DNA of 64,000 nt from Cordilura impudica (taxonomy: Eukaryota > Arthropoda > Insecta > Diptera > Scathophagidae): contig OY821519.1 of the NCBI GenBank assembly GCA_963682025.1, positions 108,542,264 through 108,606,263 on the forward strand, in the 5' to 3' direction. Below, one piece after another: positions 1-11,515 of this stretch. The notes below the pieces were generated by a model. It was not told the DNA's origin and made no database searches. It saw only the letters and a list, made by a program, of their open reading frames with translations. The position numbers were made by a program, and so were the translations under genes. Position 1 is the first letter of the stretch. Each line of letters begins with the position of its first letter.

Positions 1-224
1 TTGTAACTCATCTTTATTTATTGAATCTTCACATAGGTTTGTCAAATGTTAAAACTAAAACTTAAATATTAAATCCAGCCAGTGCCATACAAAATTTCAT
101 TTGTTCTGTATACATATGTAAACTAATGATGAAAAAAAAATAATTGTATCAATCCATTTTTCATTCAATGAGATCAGCAGTCTCCCTCCTTCTTAAGCGT
201 TGGTGGATACGATTGTTGATTAAG

Positions 225-1718
225 TTACGGGCGAGACTCTAGCCCTTTCAAATAATTTGCACTATATCTAGTGATTTCGTACTTTACTAGAGAAACATTT
301 AAGTCTCTGTGCAAATGTGAGTCTCTCACGTACCATGGTGCGCCTGTAATCATTCTCAAAATCTTTTTTTGGCATCTTTGTATTCTTTCTGTGTTTGAAG
401 CTGAGGTGTTCCCCATAACTGTATATCAAATGGGTTTGAAAATCGAGTTAAAAATCAAGAGCTTACAAGCGAGACTTAACTTTGAGTTTCTGCCAATTAG
501 CCATGTGAATTGGACTAATTTCAATTTTATTTGTGTCAATTTAGCGTCTATATGACTTTTCCAGGTAAGTCGGCGATCAAGATGTAGCCCGAGATATTAA
601 ACAGAGGAATGTTGAGGTATAGACTGGTTCTTAATTCGAATTTGAGGGCAAGTCTCCCTTCTTAGGGTAAATCTTACGAGGATACACTTTTGTTCATTTA
701 TTTTAATCTTCCATATCTAGCCAATCTTCCAGCTCTTCAATATGGCTCTGTAAAAGAAGAGATGCGGTTCAGGGGTTTTCGTGTACGCTTAAAATTGCAG
801 TATCATCCGCAAAATTCGACGTAAGTGTGTTTTCATTTGTTGGCATGTCTCATGTGTGAAGGATGTACAGAATAGGGCCCAAGATACTAGCCTGTGGTAC
901 ACCAGCATGAATTGTCTGTGGAGGGCTCACAAAGCTTTTCTCTCTTATAGAGAATTTTCAATAAATTATATATCTCTCCATTAGCTTATGCGTGTTCGGG
1001 GCAACAACTGTTTAACTTTATAGAGGAGTCCCTCGTGCCAAACTCGGTCGAAGGCTTGCGAGACGTCTATAAAAAGCGCAGACCAGTACTTTTTCTCTTC
1101 AAAAGCTCTTCTTATGGCACTTACAATTCTGTGAATTTGCTCAGTGGTGCTGTGTTTTCATCTGAAACCAAATTGATGTGCTGGAATGGCATTGTTTTGA
1201 TCCATAGATATTGTAAATTTGTGTACCAAAATTCTCTCGAATAATTTTGATAAGTTGGACAGTAAACTTATTGGTCTATACGAATCGACCTTTGTGTTAT
1301 CTTTACCTGGTTTAGATATCATTGTAACGAGTGAAATTTTTCATTCTGGGGGAAAAGGTTCAAGGCGTGTTATAGCATTAAAAATATACAGAATTATTCT
1401 TAATGCAATTCGGGGTAACTCCAAAAGCATTTTATTACTGATCCCATCGATCCCCGATGCTTTTTTTGGGTTTAAATCAATAATAGCCTTTTCGACCTCT
1501 CGAATCTCAAAACGAAGGGACACTGCTCTATGGTGTGAAGTAACAGGTGGCAACTCATCAATAGAACGAAGGGTTATATTTGGAGTAAAAACTTTCTTTA
1601 GATGTTCCACAAAGAGATCTCTATTCTCTTTGTCATTCCTAGCCCATCCTCCACTTTCCTTTCTTATAGTAGGCTTACATACAACAGGTCTTTTAAGATT
1701 TTTTGTAGCACGCCACAA
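225..1718 (-). pseudogene. LINE ORF2 reverse transcriptase, broken
   Basis: The frame at 1718-1341 has the RT N-terminal segment with EVEKAIIDLNPKKASGIDGI, typical of the fingers region of Jockey-like enzymes. The palm motif FADD lies near 800 in another frame. The segment 416-225 gives IQRCQKKILRMITGAPWYVR, the characteristic C-terminal block of Jockey ORF2. Stops and indels lie between these blocks, and a stop replaces a residue between the GVPQ box and FADD. No intact enzyme can be made. Confidence 0.8.
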
Positions 1719-2035
1719 AGAGTAATCAGTTTTTTCTGTTGGGTCCTGTTTTTGAAGATAACTACTCGAATTAGCATTTTTTGTGTTTCAAGCAGTTTCC
1801 GTAGGTTTTTCGTGCATTCCTTCAATTGTTGCTTAAGTTGAGGAGATCTGTGCAGTTGCCACTCTCTTCGAATTCTTCTTTTTTCACCTAATAGCCTTTC
1901 AACATCTACATAAGTAGTTCTATATGGCCTGGTGTGACGAGGAGGTTTAGTAGCAAGTTGAGCAGCTAGTTTTAGATTTTGTTCGAAGTTAACAATCGAG
2001 AGGTCAATATCATCTGGTGTTCTTAGCGGAAAGCT

Positions 2036-2531
2036 TTATGTGCAATGGATACTAAGAAACTCGTTGTATTTTAGCCAATCAGCATTGCTTGAAAGCGTTA
2101 AGTCATCAGATGGGGACACAATTTTTTGGGGGTTCAAAATAGTAACAATAACGGATGTGTGGTCAGACGAGAGTTCCAATGAAGATTCTAAATGCACAAG
2201 ACACGTCCCTTCGGGGAAATAAGCCGTGACCCCCAGAATGTATGCTTGGCTTGGCATGATGAAATCACTAGGCTGTTTTCACAATGATCACACATTAGAT
2301 AATGTTGTAATCTGGATTTAATTAGAATGGTCAGCCACCACATGCTCTACCTCTTCGATCCTTAGTATCATACGAAGTGTATCCGCGCAGTGAAAAGAGA
2401 CTCCTACGAGTCAAGTGAGTTTCAGAGACAAGCAAAATATCAATTTGATTGTCTCTAAGAAAATGATCAAGTTCGTCTTTATGTTGGCTTAAGCCGTTTG
2501 CGTTCCAGAAACATATTTTCAAACAGTTCAT
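2036..2531 (-). pseudogene. LINE ORF2 endonuclease fragment
   Basis: Translation starts at an ATG at 2531 with MNCLKICFWNANGL, the usual opening of an apurinic-type LINE endonuclease, followed by the QIDILLVSETHL segment that holds a catalytic glutamate. A second open segment (2257-2036) carries LSSDHTSVIV, the conserved SDH motif near the end of the domain. The two parts are in separate open frames with a gap of about 70 bases, so the domain is interrupted. The nuclease would nick target DNA to prime reverse transcription. Confidence 0.75.
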
Positions 2532-2784
2532 GGTTTACTTAGCATAGCTTGCAATATCATGGATTGCAATTTTATCATCTCTTGCATCATGTTGGTCATA
2601 ACGTTCGTGAATGTATTTATCGTCTATCGAGGGTCGACTCAAGTTTACTTTGATTTTTATTCGGGGGATAGCATTCTAAATTTGTTACAGCGGGGTGTGA
2701 ATGTACAACATTAGCATATGATTGAATATTTTGCGGGTGGTCTGTATTAATTGGATAATTTCTAGGGGCAGCTGTGCTAATATT

Positions 2785-3168
2785 TTATGATTGCGGGTAA
2801 ATTGTTTTCGATATGGGTGAAGCATGTTTCTTTGTTTTCATATTTTTATATATCGCAGAGTAAACTGGGCAGCCCCTGTAATTTTCGGTGTGATTTTTAC
2901 CACAGTTGCTACACTTTTTTGCCTTATCGTTTGTTTTTGGTTTATCACACTGACTCGTAATATGCAACTCACCACAAATGACACATTCTGGTGGTAGCTG
3001 GTATGCCCTAGTATGCCCGAACTCCTGGCAGTTTAAGCACTGAACCGGTCCTATTCTTTTATGGGGCTGTTCCACGGTAATTTTTCTAAGCAGGATATAT
3101 CCCAATTTGTAGATTGGGTGCACTTCATTTTTCTTTAATATTATATCCCCGGGTTCTAACTCTATCAC
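2785..3168 (-). pseudogene. LINE ORF1 (gag-like) C-terminal half with CCHC knuckles
   Basis: The 127-residue frame contains three cysteine-histidine clusters: CLNCQEFGHT near residue 44, CVICGELHITSQC near residue 60, and CSNCGKNHTENYRGC near residue 86. This triple arrangement is the nucleic-acid binding C-terminus of Jockey-type ORF1 proteins, which coat the element RNA. The first cluster reads HTRAYQ where a final cysteine would be expected, so one knuckle is damaged. The N-terminal half is missing or lost in other frames upstream (positions above 3168). The product would act in RNP formation with ORF2, but this copy is truncated. Confidence 0.8.
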
Positions 3169-3354
3169 TTTATGATAATAATCCTAAGTTGTTGATAATA
3201 ATCTCTGATGGATGAAAAAAAAACAGAAATTTATAAAAACTTATTAAAATTTTTATGAGATAATAAAAGTCATTACATTATGAACTTTTAAGTAAAATTC
3301 TTTAAATAATTTTAAAGGAGCATTAAGGTATGCTAAACAATTTTAGCCAATTCT

Positions 3355-3605
3355 CGAATCACCACTTTTGATATTTATAATAAACACAAATACACAGTGT
3401 GTGTTATACGTATGTGTAAGTAACGAATTTAAATGAGCATTACTCCAAAAAATGTTCCAGGCGGTACAAATCTAAAAATTTTGTGGACAGCTAAAAAGAA
3501 ATACCTTCAAATGAGATATGTTGGATTAAATTCGGTTATTAACTACAATTTTTATATCGGTCACAAGAAATCGCCTTGCCTATTAATATTATAAATATTT
3601 GAATG
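3355..3605 (+). repeat. Dispersed repeat family D, copy 1 (diverged)
   Basis: This stretch aligns by eye with 23810-24150 and 28330-28650. Shared segments include a run ending in ATGTGTAAGTAACG / ATGTATGTGTTAGT, the block AGAAATACCTTYCAAATGA, and CGGTCACAAGAAATCGYCTTGCC. No coding potential is seen. It is probably part of a larger DNA-transposon remnant. Confidence 0.6.
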
Positions 3606-3609
3606 CGCA

Positions 3610-5450
3610 GAAGTAATATAAATGCGATTGTTAAAAAAAAAAAATTTATTTGAGCCTAAATGTAGGCTACTAAATTTTAGGAAACTCACAATTCAAACAG
3701 TGAGTTTAATATACAATTATAATAAAATTCGGAACGGTTTAAAAAAAAATCATTGTGCATTTCTTCACGTGATTTACTTCTCAAAGGTCTTTGTGTTATG
3801 AAACGCTATTAAGTATTGATCTCACAAATGGTATCATAAAAAAAAAGTTTACTGCTTAATTATATGATGCATTAAAACATATTAAAAAATTTTATAATAA
3901 ATCAGCTAAGGTATCCATCACCCCTAAGTCCAACACTAATAATATTTAAGTGAGCAAATTCCATAACTAAAAATACTTTTCAATTCTTTCTGTGAAACTG
4001 TCACTCATTTGAAAGTATATAAACGATTTTTAAAAATGTGTGTTAAATTATTTTTTTATTTCCATTTTTTTTTTTTTTCTGAAGCGATTATTTTTTGTGC
4101 AATTTGAACTCTTGAGTATACTCTCTTTTTCTATACACATTTTTCACTCAGCAAAAGTATCACTTGATGATTTATTATGCTCTACTCATATCCTGAAGTT
4201 TTCATTTTTATTTTGGTGTTTTTTTATATTTTTCGGTATGATTTTGCTTTTTAGTTTTTTGCTGTTGCTACTACCTTACATCACTCGACAATCGATGTGC
4301 ATTGTAGTCACGTACGCGCTTGTACAGGAGTGCAACTGTGTTGTCAACGATTGTCATGGTAAATTAAAAGTTATTTCTTTCTTTTTCTTCGTTTTTATGC
4401 TTTTTATTCGGTCGATGTAGTTTTATATGAGATCGTGTTGAGATTTCATAAACCGTCTGAAAATATTAAATGAAAAAAAACATCAAATACAATTAAAATT
4501 GGTGATAGTTACGTGTTTCTTTTTTATTTTTTTGATTTGGTTGTAATAAAGAATTTACAAAAGCTTACCTACATCTGTATATACAATAAGAAAACCTCAA
4601 ATTTAAATAACTCCTGCTGCGTATATTACACATACGTCAAATATTTTTTGTAACCTACTGTGACACAAATTAAAATTGACCAACAATAATTTTCTTTTGT
4701 GTAATACTTTAGCTGTGCTTTTGAAATAGAATTGCAGTATTTTCTGATATAGTTTGCCAAAAATCTTAATATATTCGTTTTGATTGTGAACTCATAAAAA
4801 AGATGTTGTAAAATTCTTGTAAAATCGAATGATTTAGTAGAATATTGTATTTAATAATATTTAGCACTAAAATTTAATACTAAAATAATGTTAAATGTTA
4901 GTTGAACAAAAATACCACAAACATTAAAACATAAATATTGAGAAACACATACAGCAATGCCTTTCATCAGGAAGCCATCGAAGTAGATTTGATATTTAAA
5001 AAAGGCTTTAATGTTAAAAAATTACAGCAAATATTAAATTGCATTAATTTGAATTAAACCGAAGTATAAATGCTTAACAATATATTACGGCAATTCTTTC
5101 TTTGAATAGCTGGAGAAAAGGAATTGGGTAAATTACTGTTTTTCAAAAAGATAATAATTTAAAATGTTTTCTATTACAATTGTGAGAGTTGCCACTTTTT
5201 AAAATGCATGGCACTTTATTAATATTCCGATCATAAGATTGGAAAATACATTGAAAAAGTCCTAAATTATAAAGTCCTCTTGTGGATTGATTTTTTTTTT
5301 TTAGATTTTTAACAAAATTGTGCCAAGTTGAAGTCAAAAATTAAAAAATCGGGAAGCTGCCTAAGAAAAGGACTTAAATTTTGAAAGAATCGCAACATCA
5401 AATAAGTAGGAGTTTTAAATTCGGCTGTGTCGAATTTTTGGTACCTTCCA
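3610..5450. other. AT-rich DNA without recognisable genes
   Basis: Long A and T runs dominate. An open frame at 4040-4420 (plus) is almost entirely Phe/Leu/Ser/Ile from T-rich DNA, has no domain I recognise and is not called. No splice-bounded exon, RNA gene or element end is evident. Confidence 0.5.
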
Positions 5451-5454
5451 CCTG

Positions 5455-5885
5455 TGTCTCAAACTTATGCCATCTGCTTTATTGACAAAAAATGTCGCAT
5501 GTTATTTGTACTTTTTTCGAAAAGTATATTTTGATATATATCCTGAATGAAGAGCAACTTTATCTTATACATCAATCGAAAAATTTTCGAGCCTTCGCAT
5601 ATCACAAAAAAATGCAGCCATTGACTTCTTTCAGGCCATAGTGTGAGAATATTTCCCCAATGTTTCCCTTTTTTTTTTTTGATTTATCCTTCAAAGAGGA
5701 TAAATCAAGATTTTATGAACACAGTACGTTGAGACCTTTCGATTGATGTATAAGATAAGGTTGCTTTTAATTCAGAATATATGAAAACAATACAATTTTC
5801 GAAAAAAAATTGCAAATAGAATAGAATAGACATTTTTTGTCTGTGTCAGAAATGAAAACGGCATTAGTATTATAAACAATATGGG
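5455..5885. repeat. Foldback element / long inverted repeat
   Basis: The left arm (about 5455-5605) and right arm (about 5725-5885) are reverse complements with indels: GACAAAAAATGTC at 5484 pairs with the same word at the inner edge of 5842, and TTATCTTATACATCAATCGA at 5560 pairs with its complement near 5740. Between the arms a second perfect hairpin, TTGATTTATCCT with its complement across a 6-base loop, lies at about 5680-5710. A sequence resembling the family-F end (TTCGGCTGTGTCGAA) lies just left, at about 5420. Confidence 0.65.
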
Positions 5886-5944
5886 GGACTGTAAATGTGA
5901 ATGGACATTATGGTGGCCCTTCATTATATGGAGGGGAAAAAGGT

Positions 5945-7015
5945 GTTCGAATTTAAAGTCTAACCCCCTAAGTATATGCAAATAGCAAAAAAAAAAAAAA
6001 ACTAAGAAATACAAAATTTTGGGTGAATCAAAAAAAATTAGAGGTGCCTCAACGCGACTGAAAATTTCAAGTGTGTTTATATGGGGCAAATATGACTTTA
6101 TTTCTGATTTTACGAAACTTTCGTTCTATAGTTTCATTTCTTCGACGAGTTATTATATGAGTCGATGTCAGTACTTAATTATCTTTTCAAAAAGCTATAT
6201 AAAATCGAATTAAAACTCGCCAAGATATAGCAAATGCCCCAAACCACTTTTGTGCAAAAAAAAAAAAAAAACTCTAGGTCATGGTATCGCACCTGTACCT
6301 CTAAAGTAAGTCAACTCAAAATTTTTAAATTTTCACTTTTTGCAAGAAAATGATACACAGTGGTCATATCTATCCACTGTAAAAATCCTACGTCGATATT
6401 TCTAGTATTTCGCAAAAAAATACAGTTGTAACCCTCTTTGCGTTAAATGAATATCTTCTTAAGAATCCACTAAATAGACATATTTTGAGTTGCACCCAAA
6501 AAACTTGTTATTTTTGATGATCACTGAAAAAATCGAAAAACAACTACTGTTGTATACTTATTATTCGCAATTCTTTACAATGAAACAACTGTTTTTAAAT
6601 TTTGTAGCAAATATTAAAAAAACGGTTTTTTGCCAATACTTCAAATTTGTAAATTTTGAGTTGACGCACTTTAGAGGTACAGTTGCGATATGTGATGAGC
6701 ATTTTTCAACTTTAGCAAATTGATTAAAGTCATATTTTTTTTTTCCTCAGATATGAAGTATTATTTTACTACCATGTTGTCAACCTATTGCGAAATGAGA
6801 CCAAAAATGAAAAACTTTTTTTGATAAAATTTTGAAAACTCCGTTTTTAAGTTTTAAATAATTTTCTAAAACAAAATTTCAAAAAATGGATCTGGCACTT
6901 TAAAGTTTCGTTAAATAAAAATGTATTCTTTTATTCGACCTTTCGTTTGTTAATTAAAAAATTATTTCATCGAGCCTAAGGTCGTATTTTGAAAAATTAT
7001 TTACTTTTCGAATAG
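5945..7015 (+). repeat. Repeat family B copy, interrupted by a MITE
   Basis: The flanks of 6285-6690 are homologous to the array at 38.9-40.8 kb. Shared landmarks are ATTTTACGAAA-x-TTTCGTTCTATAGTTT, AAAAGCTATA...AAACYCGCCAAGAWATAGC, a poly-A then CTAGGTCATG, and GATTAAAGYCAYA...CTCAGATATGAAGTA. Nothing in it codes for protein. Confidence 0.65.
6285..6690. mobile_element. MITE, family E (TATCGCACCTGTACCTCTAA ends)
   Basis: The left terminus TATCGCACCTGTACCTCTAA continues into GTCAACTCAAAATTT; the right end is its reverse complement with few changes, giving ~45-bp TIRs around a ~320-bp interior. It sits inside a family-B copy exactly after the CTAGGTCATG landmark that is uninterrupted at 39.1, 39.7 and 40.3 kb, so the insertion is well bounded. 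Termini begin and end with TA, compatible with a Tc1/mariner-like TA target. A second copy, split by a mariner, is at 22507-23800. Confidence 0.75.
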
Positions 7016-7198
7016 GATCTTCAGGGATTTATCTAAAAACATAAGCATACATATAAACAAATATTATTGCAACAAAAATTATATTACAAAACAACAAAAA
7101 CAACAAATTTTCTCTTCCGCAGTGGTTCAGTTATGCTGTTTTTTGTAACGAATTGTCATTTCTTAAACATTGGCCCGATTTGTGTGCTGCTATCCTTT

Positions 7199-7990
7199 TT
7201 GTACCCTATACCACTAAGTGGTTTGGGTATAATGACTTTGTGCTGCTGTTTGTAACATACAAAAATATTTGACCTACACCCATCTTTAATTATACCGATC
7301 GAATCAGAATCACCATCTGATTCGATTTAACGATGTCCGTCCGTCCGTCCGTCTGTGTGTCCATGTAAAGCTTGTAATCAAACTGCAGGTCGCAAATATG
7401 AATATATTGTGATAAAACTTGGTATTTAATCTTTTATCGCCATGGGCTAAACGCTATTGAAATTGGTGAGAATCTGTCCATGTTCAGACCTAGCCCCCAT
7501 ACAAATGACCCCTATGAAATCAACATATATTGCCATAAGATCCAAATTATCATACAAATCTTAGTCAAATTGGGTTTGTATGTATATATTACATCCATTA
7601 GTCAGTAGTCCAAAAAATCCCTATTGGACAACTCTTAATTATAGGCCCCATATAGAGCTGCTTCCCGATCTTCACTTAAATCTATCAAAAAACAAAAATA
7701 TTGCACTAATTCTTCTCAAATTTTGTTTGTATATATTTTTGCAAAATGCAAGAGACTTTACCAAACATGGTCAGGATCGGTCCATTTTTGGGCCAAGTCC
7801 TCATATAGATATATCAACCGATATGAATTTTTCATATCTGCAGCCGAAAAAATTAATAAAAATCCCACTCAAATTTGGTTTATGCTTATTTGCTATATCC
7901 AGTTAGATGGGCCTGAGAGATAGGGTCTCTAAACGCATGGTATAGGGTATCGTATAGTGGTCTGGACCGACTATAATTTTCTTACTTGTT
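7199..7990 (+). mobile_element. Family A element, copy 1 (Helentron/DINE-like, non-autonomous)
   Basis: Starts with ATACCCTATACCACTAAGTGG then GGGTATAATGACTTTG, forming a hairpin between ATACCC and GGGTAT. It holds a GTCC x4 array at about 7335 and ends with a near-palindrome (GGTCTGGACC) followed by ACTATAATTTTCTTACTTGTT. About 790 bp. Structure (hairpin, GTCY array, terminal palindrome, T-rich target) resembles INE-1/DINE-1 and mini-me repeats of flies. No transposase or replicase is encoded. Confidence 0.8.
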
Positions 7991-8200
7991 TTTGATTTGT
8001 TTTTCGTTGTACCAACATAAACTTTTCTGCAATTATCATACTCATAGCTAATGCAAGGCATTTTATATATAAAATTAAATTTTTCTAGTTTTTCTATTTT
8101 TTCCTTTGTTTTGCTGCACAATTTGGCAAGAGTATTGTCCGATATATGAGCCACCTTGTAGTTTTCTTCATTAAACAATTTAGATTTTTCAAATCTTTCA
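7991..8200 (-). pseudogene. Penelope-like element GIY-YIG fragment
   Basis: The minus-strand frame from 8178 reads SDNTLAKLCSKTKEKIEKLE, then FNFIYKMPC and YDNCRKVYVGTTKNK. This combination (K-x-K-x2-I, then IYK-x-PC and KVYVG-TK) is the C-terminal GIY-YIG nuclease of Penelope-like retroelements, with the catalytic Y and G both visible. It is cut off exactly where the family-A element begins at 7990. The RT part further right is not recognisable in the decayed 8200-8500 stretch. Confidence 0.65.
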
Positions 8201-8522
8201 GATAATTCTGGAAAATATCACCAAAAACCAAATTTTAGAGGAGAGAGTTTTTTTCATTTTCTTTAAAGCTTGTGTGAGGGATTTCTTTGAAACTTGAAAT
8301 GTAGTCTATTAAACATCTCATATAAGTGATAGATCCATTTCCAAGTTAATTTTGTGTGCAACAAATTTGTTTTGGCGCTTATGTTAGTTTTACCGTCAAT
8401 ATTAGAGGCAGCTGAGACTAAAAAGTGGCGAATAGTTTTGAAAAATTTAAAGTATGCAGAATATTATACATTTTTAAAAATCATAAAAAAGTTTTAAAAT
8501 GAAATAGTAGGTACTTAGGAAA

Positions 8523-10200
8523 TTAAGGTACATCTTCTTCATCTGTTTCGTTTAAATAGTCTTTAATATTTTGGTAATGTTTATAGCCAAGATATTCGTT
8601 ATGAAAACTTTGAGGAATACTATTTTTATTGCAAAGAGCTTTTAAATCATTGAATTTATTTGAGGAAATTTTTAATTTTGTGTTATATAGAGGAGGTGGT
8701 CCACGGACCGTAGAAGGATTTAAATCAATGTTTACAGTCTTTACAGCCGTATTTAATTGCAATCATAGTTCTATCAAAAATTGGAAACCGCATTGTGCTT
8801 AATTTTAACTTTATTTTCTTTGTAATAAGCAGATCAGAAAATATTTTCCAATTCAGAAAATCAGAATACTTTAACGATATACACTCATAACCGAAAGGGT
8901 TTGTTCTTGGAGTTCGCATAACTGGAGCCCATACAGTTCGATTTCGAGTAAATAATTCTGTTATACTGTGAATAGAATCAACAGGCATCATAGTATGATC
9001 AGGTAGTAAGTAAGTAATTTTAATAGATTTTATGAATTTGGATGATTTCACGAAATAAGCTATCATGGTCAACATGGATTTATTGTGATTTTTCCAAGCA
9101 CAGCTATCGCAATACAAACTTAAATTTTTCACAGTTTTCCTTTCATCTAAAATAAGAAGATATTTGTACATTGTTGTACAAATTTCATCGCAACCTCGTT
9201 TGCCGTTTTTTTCGCCCCATAAAAAACACAATCCATTCCTTGTCCCGTTTTCATAAACACTTAAATTGTAATACGTATATTTTCTTGAATATGAGGCGTA
9301 TTCAAAACTTTTTGAAGGTCGAAACTGGCACATAAAAACAAATTATTTTCCGTCCTTTGCTTTTGTTCCTTCAAATAAATACCCTTTATTTGATCTTTGT
9401 CCAATAAATGTGAATTAAATTCTTCTGTTTTGATGTTCCTGATATTTGTATTTTTTGCTTGATCACATTTAGAACATCTATCTTTTTTCGGCAAATGAAA
9501 GCCAATGTGAAAATTATTTTTGAAGATTTTGCGAAAAACTCTCAAAGACAAGGTAGAGTTTGTAAGGTTTTGTTCGTGTAAATATTGGATATAACACTTT
9601 TATAATATGGAAACATTACAAAACTCCTTGGGCAGATACACCTTATTGCTCTTGTTGCGAAAACCGTGTGACGGAACAGGTAGTAATCCCTCAATATATT
9701 TTTTCAAAATTGAAACCTTGTCTTCGTCAGATTTGTTGTGCGATTTACCTTTCCTTTTAATATTCGGTGACTTCAGATTTGCCACATATTTAAGGTTTGC
9801 GATATATTTAAGGTTTCTAAAAAAAATTTCTGGCAAACTTTTATATGGTCTTCGCGAAAGTTTATGAAATATTCGTAACTTAACTGGCGTCTCCCATTCT
9901 CTATCCTCCGTCGTTTTATATTTTTTGCGCAATGCATGAAGTCAACCAAGCTCGCTGTCTTATTTTACTCATGCCCCAATAATGTTCGTGAAGTGCCTGG
10001 TGATCTACTTCAGAAAATTTTGATCCACAATCATTTCCACATTTTTTGTTAAGGCAAGAATTTGGTTGAAGAAATTTTTGAGCACAATGTGTAATATTTA
10101 TTTTCTTTTGTTTTTTGTAGCCCAGTTTTCCAACGCAAGTTTCTTCTTCGATTGCATTATTGTTTACAATTGATTCACTTTCAGTGTCACTGTAAGGCAC
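8523..10200 (-). pseudogene. Decayed transposase-like gene of an insect DDE-type family
   Basis: Five overlapping minus-strand frames (10200-9916, 9932-9600, 9551-9261, 9333-8725, 8762-8523) read as one protein of about 530 residues broken by frameshifts (near 9925, 9290, 8750) and an in-frame stop at about 9600. Landmarks in order: an acidic N-terminus, a cysteine-rich block (CLNKKCGNDCGSKFS), LLPVPSH, LPKKDRCSKCDQAK (CxxC), SFDLQKVLNTP, LYCDSCAWKNHNKS and HTMMPVDSIHSITE. I recall many insect predicted proteins with the same order of blocks, in which the D of DLQ, the D of SDGC and the D/E of VDSMHSTIE look like a DDE-type triad. I cannot name the superfamily. One frameshift lies in an A6 run, so some lesions could be assembly errors. 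Confidence 0.6.
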
Positions 10201-10204
10201 ATTT

Positions 10205-10890
10205 CGATTAGCTTAAATAAAATATTAAAACTTAATAACATAAACTTTAAACACAAAACACTGAACGGAACACATTTTACAGAGTCACACTACACAAGCA
10301 CTTGAAAAATAAACTAAATAAATCATTTAGAAAACAACATCTTTAATCACCTGTTTGTTATTGTTTATAGGTTTTAAAATATTAAGAAAGAACAAAACAA
10401 ATATAATTTCTGCGAACTTAATTTTCAATAAGCCAAATAACTAAGCAATATGACTTTATATCGAACTCCACTCCGCACGGTTGATGCAATCCAAATGCAA
10501 ATTTCATAAACAAGAAAACAAATCAAAACAAGATCCAACAAATTATAAAATTGGCGAGAGTGGACAGAAATATTTTCCCGTTAATTATATTTCCCTAATT
10601 TCATTTGATTTTCTCTCTAATTCTTCGGTTTCTCTTACTTTCATTTATTTCCCCTTTTTGCTTTCATGTCGCTTACGTTCTTTTTTCAGTAAAGCAAAAA
10701 GGTGAGTGTTGCTTACGTTATAATTGAATTGGCATTATCTCTGTATATATAAATATCTAATTTTCCTTCAATCGGGTGTTGCTCCGTAAGATACTTTTCT
10801 ATCGATTTTCATCAAAAAGTCAATTTGGAAAAAATGACGCTTACGTTATTTTCGCGGTTAGGGCTCGATATGTTAATGTTTTATAAATTT
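10205..10890. other. Non-coding, with a repeated GCTTACGTT motif
   Basis: No gene is seen. GCTTACGTT occurs three times on the plus strand within about 170 bases (near 10673, 10710 and 10841), each in a different local context, upstream of the 8523-10200 pseudogene. A related word (GCTTATGTTAG) lies at about 8380, beyond the other end of that gene. These could be subterminal protein-binding repeats or chance. Confidence 0.35.
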
Positions 10891-10894
10891 TCGC

Positions 10895-11515
10895 ATCTTG
10901 TTTAATTGTTGATATGCTTTTTGTTTTTCATAGTCACGAATCAATTTATATGTCAGTTTTTTGGAAAAATTATTTTTATAAATTATGTCCCCTTTCTTCT
11001 CTATATATTCTTTGTGAAATTCCACATCACTAATGTGAGAACCTTTTTTATAAAATTGTGCTATATATTACGAAAACTTACCCTTATATGTTCCTAGCTT
11101 AAAAATGATTCAAAATTCAGCAGTATTTGCAAAATATTTGAATCTTTTGACTCAATCGTCCTATACTAGCTTGAGATCATTTGTGGCGCCAAGTCGAAAT
11201 GGGTTAATGACGTCAAATTATAAAATTACCATAAAATTCGATCAAATATAGCACAATTTTATTTCCTAACCCATAGTAAGGGTTTTCATTTAGTTTACTA
11301 GAACAATTAATTTTTTTATTCCAAATTTTTAGCATGAAAGACTTGCACATTTGATTATTCTATTTTAAGCGTCACATCTAAAAATTCAAAAGCTTACAAA
11401 ATATTCGATTTTTTTTTTTTAATAAATTGTCTTTCACTAGCTTGGGGTCATATGCGACCCCAAGTCCAAAAGGGTTAATGGGGTCGTATTAGTTTATCAG
11501 AGACCCTAGCTGCTT
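10895..11515 (-). repeat. Repeat family B end, inverted copy
   Basis: The reverse complement of about 11200-11500 matches 40785-41000: CCCATTAACCCTTTTG, then a TATGACCC-x-AAGCTA stretch, AAAGACAATTTATT, and GAATTTTTAGATG-x-GRCRCTTAAAATA. No coding sequence. Confidence 0.55.

Larger units (their letters stand above)
1..3168 (-). mobile_element. Decayed Jockey-clade LINE (ORF1 and ORF2 remnants)
   Basis: Reading on the minus strand, the remnants follow the order of a Jockey-type non-LTR retrotransposon: a zinc-knuckle ORF1 at 3168-2785, an endonuclease start at 2531, the endonuclease C-terminus near 2100-2250, the reverse transcriptase from 1718 down to about 780, and the RT C-terminus at 416-225. 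On the minus strand, around positions 930-780, a GVPQ-x-SILGP motif is followed by FADDTAILS, which is the RT catalytic box. The last ~220 bases contain AATAAA in the 3'-UTR near position 20, so the 3' end is at or just beyond the window edge. Stops and frameshifts separate every block, so the copy is dead. Clade assignment is by motif style only. Confidence 0.85.

Noticed and set aside
1219..1725. 168-residue plus-strand open frame
   Set aside because: It is the antisense shadow of the LINE reverse transcriptase on the minus strand.
4040..4420. 126-residue plus-strand open frame
   Set aside because: T-rich DNA gives a hydrophobic Phe/Leu/Ser string with no domain, splice or poly(A) context. 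It could mimic a membrane protein by composition only.
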